Made by a program: the position numbers and the translations under genes
In this document: one piece after another, positions 27,038-36,289 of the stretch
Position numbering within the stretch: position 1 is the first letter of the stretch
How the letters are laid out: the number at the start of each line of letters is the position of its first letter
From: Chitinophagaceae bacterium
GTDB lineage: Bacteria; Bacteroidota; Bacteroidia; Chitinophagales; Chitinophagaceae
Assembly (NCBI GenBank): GCA_025449645.1
Contig: JANWIY010000075.1
Location: 1 to 60,120, forward strand
DNA length: 60,120 nt
Reading direction: 5' to 3'
The notes under the pieces: generated by a model
Seen by the model: only the letters and a program-made list of their open reading frames with translations
Told to the model about the DNA's origin: nothing
The model's database searches: none

Positions 27038-27778
27038 ATGTATAAAAGATTTTTTGTCATTGTGCTTATTTGTGCCGCAACTACTCAAATACAGGCACAG
27101 TCTTCTATCATAGATACCGTTGCGGTTTCCATACTGGACAAGATGAGTGCCATGATCGGCGATTTGTCATCCTGCAGTGTGACGGTAAATTCAAATTATG
27201 ATATCCGGAGCGAACGTCTTGGATTAGTCAAGCACTCCAACGTGCAGCATCTTTACATGCAGGGCCCGGATAAGATGTATATACAGTCGACCGGAGATAA
27301 GGGCAGCAGGTCTTTTTATTACGATGGTAAAACACTAAGCTATTACTCACTCGACAGAAATCAGTATTCCGTGATTCCCACACCTCCCACTTTACTGGAG
27401 ATGATCGATACAATGAATAAAGCCTATGGAATAGAATTCCCATCGGCAGATTTTTTTTATCCGACTTTTGTTGACGATCTACTGGCTGATTCGAAAAACC
27501 TGATCTTTCTCGGTACCACCACTGTTAATGGCAAAGAGTGTTTTCATATTGCGGGCACTGCAACAGACAAGACCTACCAGTTCTGGATTTCCAACGATGC
27601 TTATACCCTGCCGGTGAAAGTCGTCATCGTGTATACCAAAAAAGATATGAATCCTCAATACGAAGCCATCCTTACGGATTGGCAGATCAATCCCAATTTA
27701 CCGCCTTCGCTTTTTACATTTAACCCGCCTCCGAAAGCGAGGAAAATAAAGATGGCCAGCCTTTCCCGTAAAAAATAA
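27038..27778 (+). CDS. DUF2092 periplasmic protein
   Basis: A 246-residue exported protein: signal peptide (cleavage near I-Q-A-Q, about 21), then the DUF2092 fold with L-x-x-M-S-A-M-I, S-F-Y-Y-D-G-K-T-L-S-Y-Y, and Y-Q-F-W-I-S-N-D, similar to LolA/outer-membrane-lipoprotein-type half-barrels. Family members are predicted periplasmic and may bind lipids or lipoproteins. It is immediately followed (23 bases) by the DUF6515 gene and shares its promoter. Confidence 0.75.
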   Translation: MYKRFFVIVLICAATTQIQAQSSIIDTVAVSILDKMSAMIGDLSSCSVTVNSNYDIRSERLGLVKHSNVQHLYMQGPDKMYIQSTGDKGSRSFYYDGKTLSYYSLDRNQYSVIPTPPTLLEMIDTMNKAYGIEFPSADFFYPTFVDDLLADSKNLIFLGTTTVNGKECFHIAGTATDKTYQFWISNDAYTLPVKVVIVYTKKDMNPQYEAILTDWQINPNLPPSLFTFNPPPKARKIKMASLSRKK

Positions 27779-27801
27779 ATGATCAACTACAATTTTCAAA
27801 T

Positions 27802-28671
27802 ATGAAAACCCAGCTCAAAATATCTTTTTTACCCTGTCTTTCTGCAATAGCCCTGGCATTGACCGGTCTGCCCCAGCGGGCCCTTGCACAACGGTTCAAT
27901 CATTCAAACTTTGGGGGAGGCAATAGGGAGGCTGCCAGCCGTCCTCCCCAAAATGTCAGCCGTCCTGCACCTGCAGTAAGCCGCCCGGCGCCTGCAGTAA
28001 GCAGACCAGCTCCCGCATTCAGCCGTCCTGCAGAGGCGCCGGTAAATAACCGCAGTATAAACGGAGGAAGCCGGAATACTGGGAACCATGATTTAACCCG
28101 GAATGTCACCGTGACTCCGCAGGCAAATGTGAGGGGCCGTGAAAATACTGTCCATAATACTCCAAACCATGAGAATGTAAACGTTTATCACGCAAACAAT
28201 CAGCCTTATCATGCCTATGCCTATCATCCTTATCATCCTTATTACTGGGGGAATAACTGGCATCCGATCGGCTTTATTGCGGCTTCCCTGGCGGCCGATG
28301 CCTATTTGTTTTCATTGGCCAACCAACAGTATTATTATGATGATGGTGTTTATTACGAACCTTCCTCAGGCGGCTATTCGGTAGTTCCCGCTCCGATTGG
28401 GGCGACCGTCAGCTCGCTGCCCACTGGCTACGAAACCACCATGGTAGGTAACGACTATTACTATTATTACGGAGGTGCTTTTTATATTGATACAGGAACG
28501 AATTACCAGGTTGTTGCAGCGCCTGTGGGGGCCGTGGTAACACAAATTCCTGACGGAGCAGTTGAGCAGCAAATAAACGGCCAGGACTACCTTGTTTTCA
28601 ATAATACTTATTATCAGCCCATCACAGAAAATGGCCAGGACGCTTATGAGGTTGTGCAACCACCCCAATAA
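27802..28671 (+). CDS. DUF6515 family secreted protein
   Basis: A 289-residue protein: signal peptide (about 1-30, A-L-A-Q), a Pro/Arg/Ser-rich linker with four 7-residue repeats of S-R-P-A-P-A type (residues 52-79), a His/Tyr/Asn stretch near 130-150, a hydrophobic segment (about 155-170), then DUF6515 with two similar P-x-G-A-x-V-x-x-x-P-x-G motifs and Y-Y-Y-Y-G-G-A-F-Y. Probably a cell-envelope protein; function unknown. Transcribed with the DUF2092 gene, a frequently seen pairing. Confidence 0.75.
   Translation: MKTQLKISFLPCLSAIALALTGLPQRALAQRFNHSNFGGGNREAASRPPQNVSRPAPAVSRPAPAVSRPAPAFSRPAEAPVNNRSINGGSRNTGNHDLTRNVTVTPQANVRGRENTVHNTPNHENVNVYHANNQPYHAYAYHPYHPYYWGNNWHPIGFIAASLAADAYLFSLANQQYYYDDGVYYEPSSGGYSVVPAPIGATVSSLPTGYETTMVGNDYYYYYGGAFYIDTGTNYQVVAAPVGAVVTQIPDGAVEQQINGQDYLVFNNTYYQPITENGQDAYEVVQPPQ
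27955..28038 (+). repeat. Four degenerate 21-bp coding repeats
   Basis: Tandem units encoding V-S-R-P-A-P-A three times and F-S-R-P-A-E-A once. DNA-level copies are partly diverged by synonymous changes, so selection on the protein sequence is likely. Confidence 0.6.
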
Positions 28672-28770
28672 TTAAAATTCGGATTTACCGGTAATTTTTG
28701 CATCCCGGGTTCAGGGTCCCGTAACAGCTTCAACCAAAAGGCAGTTCTAATTGTTCCTATACATAACTGA

Positions 28771-29697
28771 ATGAGTATTTCCGGCCTTCATCATATCACT
28801 GCAATTGCAAGCAATGCAAAGCAAAATGTTGATTTTTATACCAGGGTTCTCGGGTTGAGAATGGTAAAAAAGACCGTAAATTTTGATGATCCGGGAACTT
28901 ATCATTTTTATTTCGGTGACGAATCAGGCACACCGGGAACAATCATTACCTTTTTCCCCTGGCCCGGTGCTGCTAAGGGCCGCAATGGAACAGGAATGGC
29001 AACGGCTGTTGGTTATTCCGTTCCTGAAGGCAGCCTTCCATTCTGGGCTGCCAGGTTTAAAAAATTAAATATTGCACAGGAGGAAATTGCTGAAAGATTC
29101 GGAGAAAAATATATTTCCTTTCAGGATCCTGATGGTCTCCGGATTGAATTCATTGTTCCTTCAAAGAAAGATGAAAGAAAACCCTGGGAGACCGGCGAAG
29201 TGAATTCGTCAGTTGCAATCAAGGGCTTTCACAGCACCACACTCAGCCTGAGAAACATAAAACCAACTGAAGCCATTCTGACAGATGTGTTTGGGTATAA
29301 ACTGTTAAGCCAGGAGAATAACCGGTATCGACTCCGGACGGAGGCTGTAGAAAACGCAGGGATTGTAGATCTGCTGGCGTTGCCCGATAGGCCGCCTGGC
29401 TACGTTGCGGCGGGTACCAACCATCATGTGGCCTTCCGCGTTAAAGACGAGGAGGTACAAATGGCCATAAGGGAAAAAATTCTCGCAAAAGGGTTAAACC
29501 CGACAGGGAAGATCAACCGTGATTATTTCTATTCCGTTTATTTCCGCGAACCAGGTGGAGTTTTGTTTGAACTGGCTACGGAAAATCCCGGATTCACTGT
29601 GGATGAACCCCTGAATGAATTGGGCACTCATCTTAAATTACCGAAGCAATTTGAAGAGTCAAGGGCGCAAATCGAGCGGGTTTTGCCGGTAATTTAA
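28771..29697 (+). CDS. MhqO/MhqA-type ring-cleaving dioxygenase
   Basis: A 308-residue double-VOC protein: G-L-H-H-I-T-A near the start, F-Y-T-R-V-L-G-L-R-M-V-K-K-T-V-N, F-Y-F-G-D-E-x-G-x-P-G-T, and a second half with N-H-H-V-A-F-R-V and V-L-F-E-L-A-T. The His near residue 7, the second His in the N-H-H motif and the Glu in F-E-L-A are the expected Fe(II) ligands. Relatives cleave hydroquinones and catechols as detoxification enzymes. It is followed by a GNAT and an MhqD-like esterase on the same strand, a grouping also seen in other Bacteroidota and reminiscent of Bacillus mhq genes. Confidence 0.85.
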   Translation: MSISGLHHITAIASNAKQNVDFYTRVLGLRMVKKTVNFDDPGTYHFYFGDESGTPGTIITFFPWPGAAKGRNGTGMATAVGYSVPEGSLPFWAARFKKLNIAQEEIAERFGEKYISFQDPDGLRIEFIVPSKKDERKPWETGEVNSSVAIKGFHSTTLSLRNIKPTEAILTDVFGYKLLSQENNRYRLRTEAVENAGIVDLLALPDRPPGYVAAGTNHHVAFRVKDEEVQMAIREKILAKGLNPTGKINRDYFYSVYFREPGGVLFELATENPGFTVDEPLNELGTHLKLPKQFEESRAQIERVLPVI

Positions 29698-29739
29698 CCC
29701 GGCCTCATCGGATTATTCCAGTAAATTAAAATCTGCATT

Positions 29740-30039
29740 ATGGAAGATGTCAAATTGAGAATGAATGAAAATGGGCGCGGTGTATTTTATATCCCTGATG
29801 GCAATGAACAGATCGCTGAAATGGATATTGGTATTTCGGACGGCAAGCTCACCGCGTATCATACGGAAGTGATGGCAAAAGCAGAAGGAAAGGGACTGGC
29901 AAGAATATTATTTACTTCGATGATATCTTATGCGCGGAAAAACGGATTGAAAGTCATTGCACTTTGCCCTTTTGTTCTTGCGCAGTTCAGACGCCATCCC
30001 CAGGATTATAAAGATGTATGGCTTAAGCCTGTCCTTTAA
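29740..30039 (+). CDS. YjdJ-like GNAT N-acetyltransferase
   Basis: A 99-residue short GNAT: D-V-K-L at the start, I-S-D-G-K-L-T-A-Y-H-T-E-V, E-G-K-G-L-A-R-I-L (acetyl-CoA binding A motif) and the C-P-F-V-L-A-x-F-R-R-H-P ending. This small class lacks a long N-terminal arm and acetylates unknown small substrates. It starts 43 bases after the dioxygenase gene, within the quinone-detoxification-like cluster. Confidence 0.8.
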   Translation: MEDVKLRMNENGRGVFYIPDGNEQIAEMDIGISDGKLTAYHTEVMAKAEGKGLARILFTSMISYARKNGLKVIALCPFVLAQFRRHPQDYKDVWLKPVL

Positions 30040-30049
30040 TTAATGAGCT

Positions 30050-30697
30050 ATGGCGATGATCACTACGCGATTTCATAATAAAAATATCTTTAGTGCCGGG
30101 AAGAGCCTGGCAGAAGCCGGCAAGGTTTTGATCATGCTGCACGGACGGGGTGCAAATTCAGAAAGTATCATTTCGTTTGCAAGCCATTTCAACGTAAATG
30201 ACTTTGCGCTCCTTGCTCCCCAGGCTGCCAACAACTCCTGGTATCCAAATTCCTTTTTAGCGCCGCCAGCACAAAACGAGCCCTGGTTATCTTCCGCATT
30301 AGACTTATTAAGTGAAATTTTGAAAGACCTGAATGATCAGGGAATTGAATCGCAGCACATTTACTTTTTAGGGTTTTCCCAGGGAGCCTGTCTGACGCTT
30401 GAATTTGTCTCGCGGAATGCGAAACGGTTTGGAGGGGTGACGGCTTTTACCGGGGGGCTGATCGGAGATAAAATCTATTCAGAAAACTATTCGGGTGATT
30501 TTGATGGTGCACCCATCTTCATTGGCACCAGCGATCCCGATCCCCATGTACCTGTTGAAAGGGTAAAGGCAACGACTCAGATCCTGAGGACCATGCATGC
30601 CTCAGTAACAGAAAAGATATATCCGTATATGGGCCATACGATAAATCAGGATGAAATTGATAAGGCGAACAATCTGGTATTTGATCCAAAGCATTAA
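30050..30697 (+). CDS. MhqD-like phospholipase/carboxylesterase
   Basis: A 215-residue cytoplasmic alpha/beta hydrolase: L-H-G-R-G-A-N oxyanion motif near residue 30, nucleophile elbow G-F-S-Q-G-A near 108, acid D in S-D-P-D-P-H-V-P, and H in M-G-H-T near 205. It matches phospholipase/carboxylesterase family 2 (YtpA/MhqD-like). It lies 10 bases after the GNAT gene, so it is likely co-translated. The last base pairs TTAA serve as stop for this gene and for the convergent aldo/keto reductase. Confidence 0.85.
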   Translation: MAMITTRFHNKNIFSAGKSLAEAGKVLIMLHGRGANSESIISFASHFNVNDFALLAPQAANNSWYPNSFLAPPAQNEPWLSSALDLLSEILKDLNDQGIESQHIYFLGFSQGACLTLEFVSRNAKRFGGVTAFTGGLIGDKIYSENYSGDFDGAPIFIGTSDPDPHVPVERVKATTQILRTMHASVTEKIYPYMGHTINQDEIDKANNLVFDPKH

Positions 30698-31665
30698 ATG
30701 CCTGCGGAGTCCTGCCAATCGCTGGCCTCATTAAGCAAGCCCATTGAAGCAGCATCCAGGTTTATTTGGATAGCTTTTACGAGAGAGTCGAACTGACCCA
30801 TGCTGGTTGCGCTGGCAATTGGCGCTGTTAGGGTAGGTCTTGCCAATAACCAGGCAATGGAAATGCTTGCCGGAGTCATTTTATACCTCTCAGCCACCTG
30901 ATCTAAGGCAGTCAGTATGCGAAATCCTTTCTCATTTAAATATTTTTTATTCCCCTCGCCCCTGGGGCTTTTGGCGAGATCTTTTTCGCTTCGATATTTT
31001 CCGGTCAGGAATCCGCTTGCCAGGGAATAATAGCTAATCACTCCGATACCGTGTTCTATGCAAATGGGTTCGAGTTCCTTTTCAAATACTTCCCGGTCAT
31101 ATAAATTGTATAAGGGCTGCAGGATTTGATACGAAGGATAACCGTTTTGTTTGCTTGCATCCAGGGACTGGAGCAATCTTTCAGGCGTAAAGTTAGAAGC
31201 ACCGATGAGTCGCACTTTTCCTTCCTTCACCAGTTTCGCATATGCTTCCAGTGTTTCTGCAACGGGCGTCGGCGGGTCATCATAGTGCGATTGGTAAAGA
31301 TCAATATAATCCGTTTGCAGGCGCTGCAGGGACTTTTCCACCGCGTACAGGATATGTTTTTTTGAAAGATCCTTTTTCCCCTGTCCTATATCATGGCCCA
31401 CTTTCGTTGCAATGATTACCTTGGGCCGGTTTCCCCTGAGCTTCATCCAATTTCCAATGATCCTCTCCGATTCCCCACCCTTATTTCCGGCAGCCCAACG
31501 CGAATAAACGTCAGCAGTATCAATCAAATTAAAACCAGCATCCAGGAATGCATCCAGCAACCTGAAGGACTGTTTTTCGTCAATCGTCCAGCCAAACACA
31601 TTACCTCCGAATGCAAGCGGCGCTATTTCAATACCTGAATTCCCCAATGCCCTTTTCTTCATCAT
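30694..31665 (-). CDS. Aldo/keto reductase
   Basis: A 323-residue cytoplasmic (beta/alpha)8 oxidoreductase: L-G-x-S-G-I-E-I-A-P-L-A-F-G-type start, D-T-A-D-V-Y-S active-site Tyr motif near residue 50, K in I-I-A-T-K-V near 83, and H in Y-Q-S-H-Y-D near 123, completing the D-Y-K-H tetrad. NADPH-dependent reduction of aldehydes or ketones is expected. It shares four terminal bases with the convergent esterase gene, and may serve the same carbonyl/quinone stress response. Confidence 0.85.
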   Translation of the reverse strand: MMKKRALGNSGIEIAPLAFGGNVFGWTIDEKQSFRLLDAFLDAGFNLIDTADVYSRWAAGNKGGESERIIGNWMKLRGNRPKVIIATKVGHDIGQGKKDLSKKHILYAVEKSLQRLQTDYIDLYQSHYDDPPTPVAETLEAYAKLVKEGKVRLIGASNFTPERLLQSLDASKQNGYPSYQILQPLYNLYDREVFEKELEPICIEHGIGVISYYSLASGFLTGKYRSEKDLAKSPRGEGNKKYLNEKGFRILTALDQVAERYKMTPASISIAWLLARPTLTAPIASATSMGQFDSLVKAIQINLDAASMGLLNEASDWQDSAGI

Positions 31666-31722
31666 AATTATTTTTCACCCTGCGGTTTGCGCACTTATTC
31701 ACACATTAGTTTTCCATTATTT

Positions 31723-32334
31723 CTAATGATCACTTGTGGCCTTTAATCCGAAAAGACAAAACACGCCAACCTGGAAAACCCTATTCCTTGCCTGCCCATT
31801 ATAGCTCAGATCTATAAAATTCGATAACCCCAGGTTGTACCGGGCATCAATTCCCAGCCCAAGGTCTTTGAAAAAATAGCCAACGCCAAATGCCCAGGAC
31901 CAGTCTGTTGACTTAAATCCGGATTTTTCATCCTCATTAAATTCCGGGAATTTTAGTTTGGCGGCTAAAAGTGATCCAACCTGCGGTCCGGTTTCTGCAA
32001 AAAAACCGGTAGGATTGTTATATTTCACAAGTACAGGGAAATTCAAATAGTTCATATTCAAATTTGCAGTAACACCCACTTCGGTGGATTTGGCTCCCTG
32101 TGCAGAATAGAATAACTCCGGCTGGAGGCTGAAATGACTAATTAAAGGCAGGGAAGCTAAGGCTCCCAGATGTAAACCGGCGATAATACTGACTTTCCCA
32201 AAGTCCTCACTATTGATGGTAGACACTATATTGATGGTAGAAAAATTAACGCCTCCTTTGATACCTAATTTGATTTGTGCATGGGTTGCTACGATTGAAG
32301 AACCTGTCAATAACAATAAAAATAACTTTTTCAT
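31723..32334 (-). CDS. Outer membrane beta-barrel protein (PorT-like)
   Basis: A 203-residue protein: start at ATG 32334 (an upstream GTG at 32343 would add three residues), signal peptide ending near T-H-A-Q, then G-I-K-G-G-V-N-F-S and alternating beta-strands to a C-terminal F-G-L-K-A-T, typical of the porin/PorT family of small eight-stranded barrels. The role is unknown; likely structural or signalling at the outer membrane. Confidence 0.75.
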   Translation of the reverse strand: MKKLFLLLLTGSSIVATHAQIKLGIKGGVNFSTINIVSTINSEDFGKVSIIAGLHLGALASLPLISHFSLQPELFYSAQGAKSTEVGVTANLNMNYLNFPVLVKYNNPTGFFAETGPQVGSLLAAKLKFPEFNEDEKSGFKSTDWSWAFGVGYFFKDLGLGIDARYNLGLSNFIDLSYNGQARNRVFQVGVFCLFGLKATSDH

Positions 32335-32675
32335 AAAAATCACGTTTAATTTAAACTCTCTGTGAATCCGGCGGCCTGACTCCGATTATACAAGACAGCG
32401 AATGGAAGCTATTCATTGCTTCTTTCCAAAAATAATTGATCCCTGTCAACCATAATAATTTCAACTGGATTTGCAAATCAAATTCGGTAGACGCGGGAAA
32501 ATTCAGGGCTAAAGCCTCAACCTTCACACCAATTATCAACAGGCCAGCAAAGCCGCTTGTATAAACTGATCCTTTCGGCATGGCAGGCAGGCTGTTCCAC
32601 TTAAGATAACCCCGGTCCCGCCCGGCTTCAGATTCCCTTCAGTTTAATAATTTTATTTTACATTTAATATACAGC
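32335..32675. other. Intergenic region, no gene seen
   Basis: About 340 bases between divergent genes, GC-richer than neighbouring spacers. A 76-codon minus-strand frame exists but has no signal sequence, domain or plausible start context, so I do not call it. AT-rich sequence just before the response regulator start (32640-32675) probably contains its promoter. Confidence 0.45.
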
Positions 32676-33350
32676 ATGAAGATTTTGATAATAGAGGACC
32701 AGAAAGAATTGCTCAAAAGCATGGTGGGATACCTGGAATCCGAAAACTACCTCTGTGAAACAGCGGCAGATTTTCAGAGTGCGAGGCAAAAAATAGAAGG
32801 GTTTGACTATGACTGCATCTTATTGGATGTAACCCTTCCCGGAGGTAATGGACTGGCCCTGCTGGCCGAACTGAAAAAAGACAAAAAAGCCGACGGCGTA
32901 ATTATTATTTCCGCAAAAGACTCCATCAGTGACCGCATCCTGGGATTAAACCTTGGCGCGGATGATTATCTTGTTAAGCCTTTCCATTTATCAGAATTGA
33001 ACGCCAGGATTTCTGCAGTGATCAGGAGAAGGTATTTTGGAGGCCAGAACCAGCTGAAATTCCAGGATTTGGTTATTGACCTGCTTGCAAAAACCGTTTC
33101 CGTAAATGGAAAGCCTGTCGACCTGACCCGCAAGGAATATGAACTGCTCCTGTATCTCGCTTCCAATAAAAATAAGGTCGTTTCCAAAATGGCCATCGCA
33201 GAACACCTCTCTGGTGACAGTGCAGAGATTTTTGACAATTTTGATTTCATTTACACGCACATGAAAAACCTCAAAAAGAAGCTGGGCCTGGCTGGTTACC
33301 AGGATAATATCAGATCTTTATACGCCATCGGCTATAAGTTTGAGGTGTGA
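32676..33350 (+). CDS. OmpR-family response regulator
   Basis: A 224-residue regulator: receiver domain with acidic pair E7-D8, phospho-acceptor D51 (C-I-L-L-D-V-T-L-P-G), S79 and K101 (Y-L-V-K-P-F), then a winged-helix DNA-binding domain with L-T-R-K-E-Y-E-L-L and Y-A-I-G-Y-K-F near the end. It is activated by the histidine kinase encoded directly downstream. Targets are unknown; the divergent outer membrane protein gene is one candidate. Confidence 0.9.
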   Translation: MKILIIEDQKELLKSMVGYLESENYLCETAADFQSARQKIEGFDYDCILLDVTLPGGNGLALLAELKKDKKADGVIIISAKDSISDRILGLNLGADDYLVKPFHLSELNARISAVIRRRYFGGQNQLKFQDLVIDLLAKTVSVNGKPVDLTRKEYELLLYLASNKNKVVSKMAIAEHLSGDSAEIFDNFDFIYTHMKNLKKKLGLAGYQDNIRSLYAIGYKFEV

Positions 33351-33352
33351 CC

Positions 33353-34621
33353 ATGAAACTGCTCAATAAGACAATACGAAGCTACCTGGTTTATTCCTCC
33401 ATCATTTTACTGATCACCATTCCCCTATTCTATGTGGTGGTCCGCCATGTGCTTCTGCGCGCTGTGGACCATTCCCTGAAGGCCCAAATGAGGGAAATCC
33501 GGAATAACCTTTCTTCCATTCATTCACGACAGGAATTGGAAATCTGGTCAGGCCTGGATAAGGACATCTCCCTCTACACCGAGCCCGGACCTGCTGCTGA
33601 TTCAATTTATACATTGTATGTGGCTAATCCCCGGCACCACCATGATGAAGATCCTTACCGTGAGATTGCAGGTACCATTTCCGTGAATGGACAGTTCTAT
33701 AAACTGGTGATCAGCAGTTCCCTGGTTGAAAATCAGGATCTGCTTGGGAGCATTATGATAGTTCAGGCCATCCTGTTGATTTTGCTTATGACAGGTATTC
33801 TGTTGATCAACCATCGCACATCCAGGAAGATCTGGATGCCTTTTTACAGCCTGCTGAATGATGTGCAGCATTATGATCTGCACAAGAATAATGAGCTCTC
33901 ATTGAAAGCAAGCAGGATAAGTGAATTCAATGAATTAAATCAGGTGATCAAGAATTTATTAAACAGGAATTACGAAATTTATTTACAGCAAAAAGAATTT
34001 ACCGAAAATGCATCGCATGAAATGCAAACCCCGCTGGCCATCATTCAGGGACAGTTGGAATTGCTGATGCAAACAGTCCCTCTAACTGAGGACCAGGCAA
34101 TCCTTATCAGCGAGCTGGAAGCGAGCAATCAAAGGCTGATCCGTTTGAATAAATCGTTGTTGCTGCTGACAAGAATAGAAAATAACGAATATGCGCCCGC
34201 TGGCCCCGCGGATATCGCCGTCATTGTGGAGGCACAACTGGATTCATTTCAGGATCACCTGGAAAAAAGGAAAATCAAAAGGATTGAAAAACTGGAAGCG
34301 CGGCCGGTCGTGCAGACCAATATTTCCTTAATGGAAATCCTTATCTCCAACCTGGTTTCCAATGGGATCAGACATAATATTCAGGAAGGCATACTACTGG
34401 TGGAAACGGGGCCGGACTTTTTAACGATCAGCAATACTTGCGCCGATAAGGCACTGGACGCTCAAAAGGTCTTCAACCGTTTTTATAAGGAAAGCAGTGA
34501 TACTGCAAGCACCGGCCTGGGGCTTGCGATCGTCAAAAGGATATGCGACATGTATGGATTTCAGCTCTCCTACACATTCGACGACCACATGCACTCTTTT
34601 ACCGTGAAATTTGAACATTGA
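33353..34621 (+). CDS. Membrane-bound sensor histidine kinase
   Basis: A two-component sensor of 422 residues: helix 1 (about 12-33), a 100-residue periplasmic domain, helix 2 (about 130-150), a short linker, the phosphorylated His in A-S-H-E-M-Q-T-P-L (His222), and the ATPase region with N-L-V-S-N-G-I-R-H-N and G-L-G-L-A-I-V-K-R. The ATG at 33353 begins two bases after the regulator stop; a GTG at 33347 overlapping that stop by four bases is an equal alternative. It belongs to the EnvZ-like class with no extra sensor domains in the cytoplasm. Confidence 0.9.
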   Translation: MKLLNKTIRSYLVYSSIILLITIPLFYVVVRHVLLRAVDHSLKAQMREIRNNLSSIHSRQELEIWSGLDKDISLYTEPGPAADSIYTLYVANPRHHHDEDPYREIAGTISVNGQFYKLVISSSLVENQDLLGSIMIVQAILLILLMTGILLINHRTSRKIWMPFYSLLNDVQHYDLHKNNELSLKASRISEFNELNQVIKNLLNRNYEIYLQQKEFTENASHEMQTPLAIIQGQLELLMQTVPLTEDQAILISELEASNQRLIRLNKSLLLLTRIENNEYAPAGPADIAVIVEAQLDSFQDHLEKRKIKRIEKLEARPVVQTNISLMEILISNLVSNGIRHNIQEGILLVETGPDFLTISNTCADKALDAQKVFNRFYKESSDTASTGLGLAIVKRICDMYGFQLSYTFDDHMHSFTVKFEH

Positions 34622-34640
34622 ATGCGAAACGCTTAGGGTT

Positions 34641-35174
34641 TTAGTGTTTGCTGTACCTCAGTTCCCCGTTTACTATTTCAGCCGGAGCTGTATAAGGATG
34701 CTCAACCGCTTTCCCGCTAGCCATAATATGCATTACCGTCCATCCGCGCAGCTTGAGATAGTCAGAGATCATAGAACGGTGGCAGCGCCACCAGACGGCT
34801 TCGGAACACATGTATGCGGTTCTTTCTTTTATAGCAATGCGTTCCAAAACTTCAATTCCCTCCTGAAAAGCATCCGTCTCCATATAATCCGCATACCCTC
34901 TGAAAGCGTCATTCCTCCATGCATCATTGACAGACCCGGCTTTTACTTTTCTTCTTCCACCCAGTTCTCTTAAATGAACATATTGTATTTGGGTTTGAGG
35001 CAGAGACAATTCGAGCGCCTCTTTATTGAACTGAGGAAATCTGCGCGATCCGGGAAAACTTCTCACATCAGCAACCATGGCGATCTCAAAAGAATGCAGC
35101 ATGGCAATAAATTCCTGCAGCGTGCGGGTGGAATGGCCAATTGTCCAGATATATCTTGTAAGAGGAACATTCAC
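34641..35174 (-). CDS. DUF488 family protein
   Basis: A 177-residue protein with the DUF488 signature: W-T-I-G-H-S-T-R near the N-terminus, D-V-R-S-F-P-G-S-R-R-F-P-Q-F-N, and M-C-S-E-A-V-W-W-R-C-H-R near residue 130 with conserved Cys, Arg and His. It begins with GTG, since no ATG precedes the essential I-G-H-S motif. The biochemical role of DUF488 is unknown; a nucleotide- or RNA-related function has been suggested. Confidence 0.8.
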   Translation of the reverse strand: MNVPLTRYIWTIGHSTRTLQEFIAMLHSFEIAMVADVRSFPGSRRFPQFNKEALELSLPQTQIQYVHLRELGGRRKVKAGSVNDAWRNDAFRGYADYMETDAFQEGIEVLERIAIKERTAYMCSEAVWWRCHRSMISDYLKLRGWTVMHIMASGKAVEHPYTAPAEIVNGELRYSKH

Positions 35175-35195
35175 GACACAAAATTAATTCATTTA

Positions 35196-36221
35196 CTAGC
35201 CCGCTATTTCTTCATCCTTAGCTATAAATTCCACATGGTAAATACGCATGAGCAAAATGAAAAGGGAAATGAGCAGAGGGCCAAAAATAAGACCGATAAA
35301 CCCAAACAATGGAACACCGATGATTACACCAAAAACAGTGATCAGCGGATGCACATCTCCTATTTTTTTTTGCAGCCAGAAGCGGAATATATTATCTACT
35401 GAACCCATAATGACCAATCCATAGGCGATAAGAATAAATCCTTTGGCCGTCTCTCCATTGGCAAAAAGAATAATTGACAAGGGCACATAAGAAAGTGCCG
35501 AGCCGAGAACGGGAATCATGCATGTGAAACAAGTGAGGGCATACCAGAGAAATGGCTGGTCAATACCCAGTATCAGGTAGGCAATCAGGGCGACGGTACC
35601 CTGGAAGAAAGCAATCAGCGGAATTCCCACGGCATTCGAGATCACCATATTATTTACCTCACGCTGAACTTTCAGGAGATTGTCTCTTCTCAGTGGTAAC
35701 ACATCATCCAGCCATTCTTCCATTTTGTTGCAGCTTGAAAGCATAAAAAACAAAAGAAAATACATCATCGCCAGGGCAAGCAGAGAATTGAAAGTCGCGC
35801 CCACGATAAGAGGAAGTTCCGCAATGGCCATGCCACTCAGGCTACGGACTGTTTCTTCATTTAAGAAATGATATCCGATCCGGGATTCTAAATCCCTGAG
35901 AAAGACCAGCAGGGAACTGGTGAGTTCAGTAGCATGACTGATGGCATATCCGATTTTAGAACTGAGGGTATTAACCAGGAAGTAAACGGGAACCATAATG
36001 ACGAGAAATGAAAGCAAGATCAGTATCAGGGCTGCGGCCCAGGGTCTCCACTTGCGATTCAGGAGTCGCTTCATATATTTTCTCATCATCACGTATAAAG
36101 TGACTGCCCCTAAAAATGAAGGAAGAAACCCCTGAAGCCGGATAAATAACAACATGCCCAGAAGCACAAGAACAACAAGAAAGAAGAACTGCCTGACCTT
36201 TTCCGGATTAAACGTATTCAT
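35196..36221 (-). CDS. AI-2E (PerM) family transporter
   Basis: A 341-residue protein with eight predicted helices and the AI-2E transporter family motifs: G-F-L-P-S-F-L-G-A-V-T-L-Y near 32, the mid-protein amphipathic stretch, and the conserved C-terminal helices with F-G-V-I-I-G-V-P-L-F-G-F-I-G-L-I-F-G-P-L. Substrates differ by subfamily (autoinducer export, Na+/H+ exchange). It lies 21 bases upstream of the DUF488 gene on the same strand, so a common transcript is possible. Confidence 0.85.
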   Translation of the reverse strand: MNTFNPEKVRQFFFLVVLVLLGMLLFIRLQGFLPSFLGAVTLYVMMRKYMKRLLNRKWRPWAAALILILLSFLVIMVPVYFLVNTLSSKIGYAISHATELTSSLLVFLRDLESRIGYHFLNEETVRSLSGMAIAELPLIVGATFNSLLALAMMYFLLFFMLSSCNKMEEWLDDVLPLRRDNLLKVQREVNNMVISNAVGIPLIAFFQGTVALIAYLILGIDQPFLWYALTCFTCMIPVLGSALSYVPLSIILFANGETAKGFILIAYGLVIMGSVDNIFRFWLQKKIGDVHPLITVFGVIIGVPLFGFIGLIFGPLLISLFILLMRIYHVEFIAKDEEIAG

Positions 36222-36289
36222 CCGTCATTTTCACAACAAGTTACTAAGAGTTATTTTTATGTACCTTTTAAAAATAATTGAAGAAGTTT

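Noticed and set aside
32351-32581. 76-codon minus-strand frame between outer membrane gene and response regulator
   Set aside because: No signal, domain or start context; composition looks like non-coding sequence.
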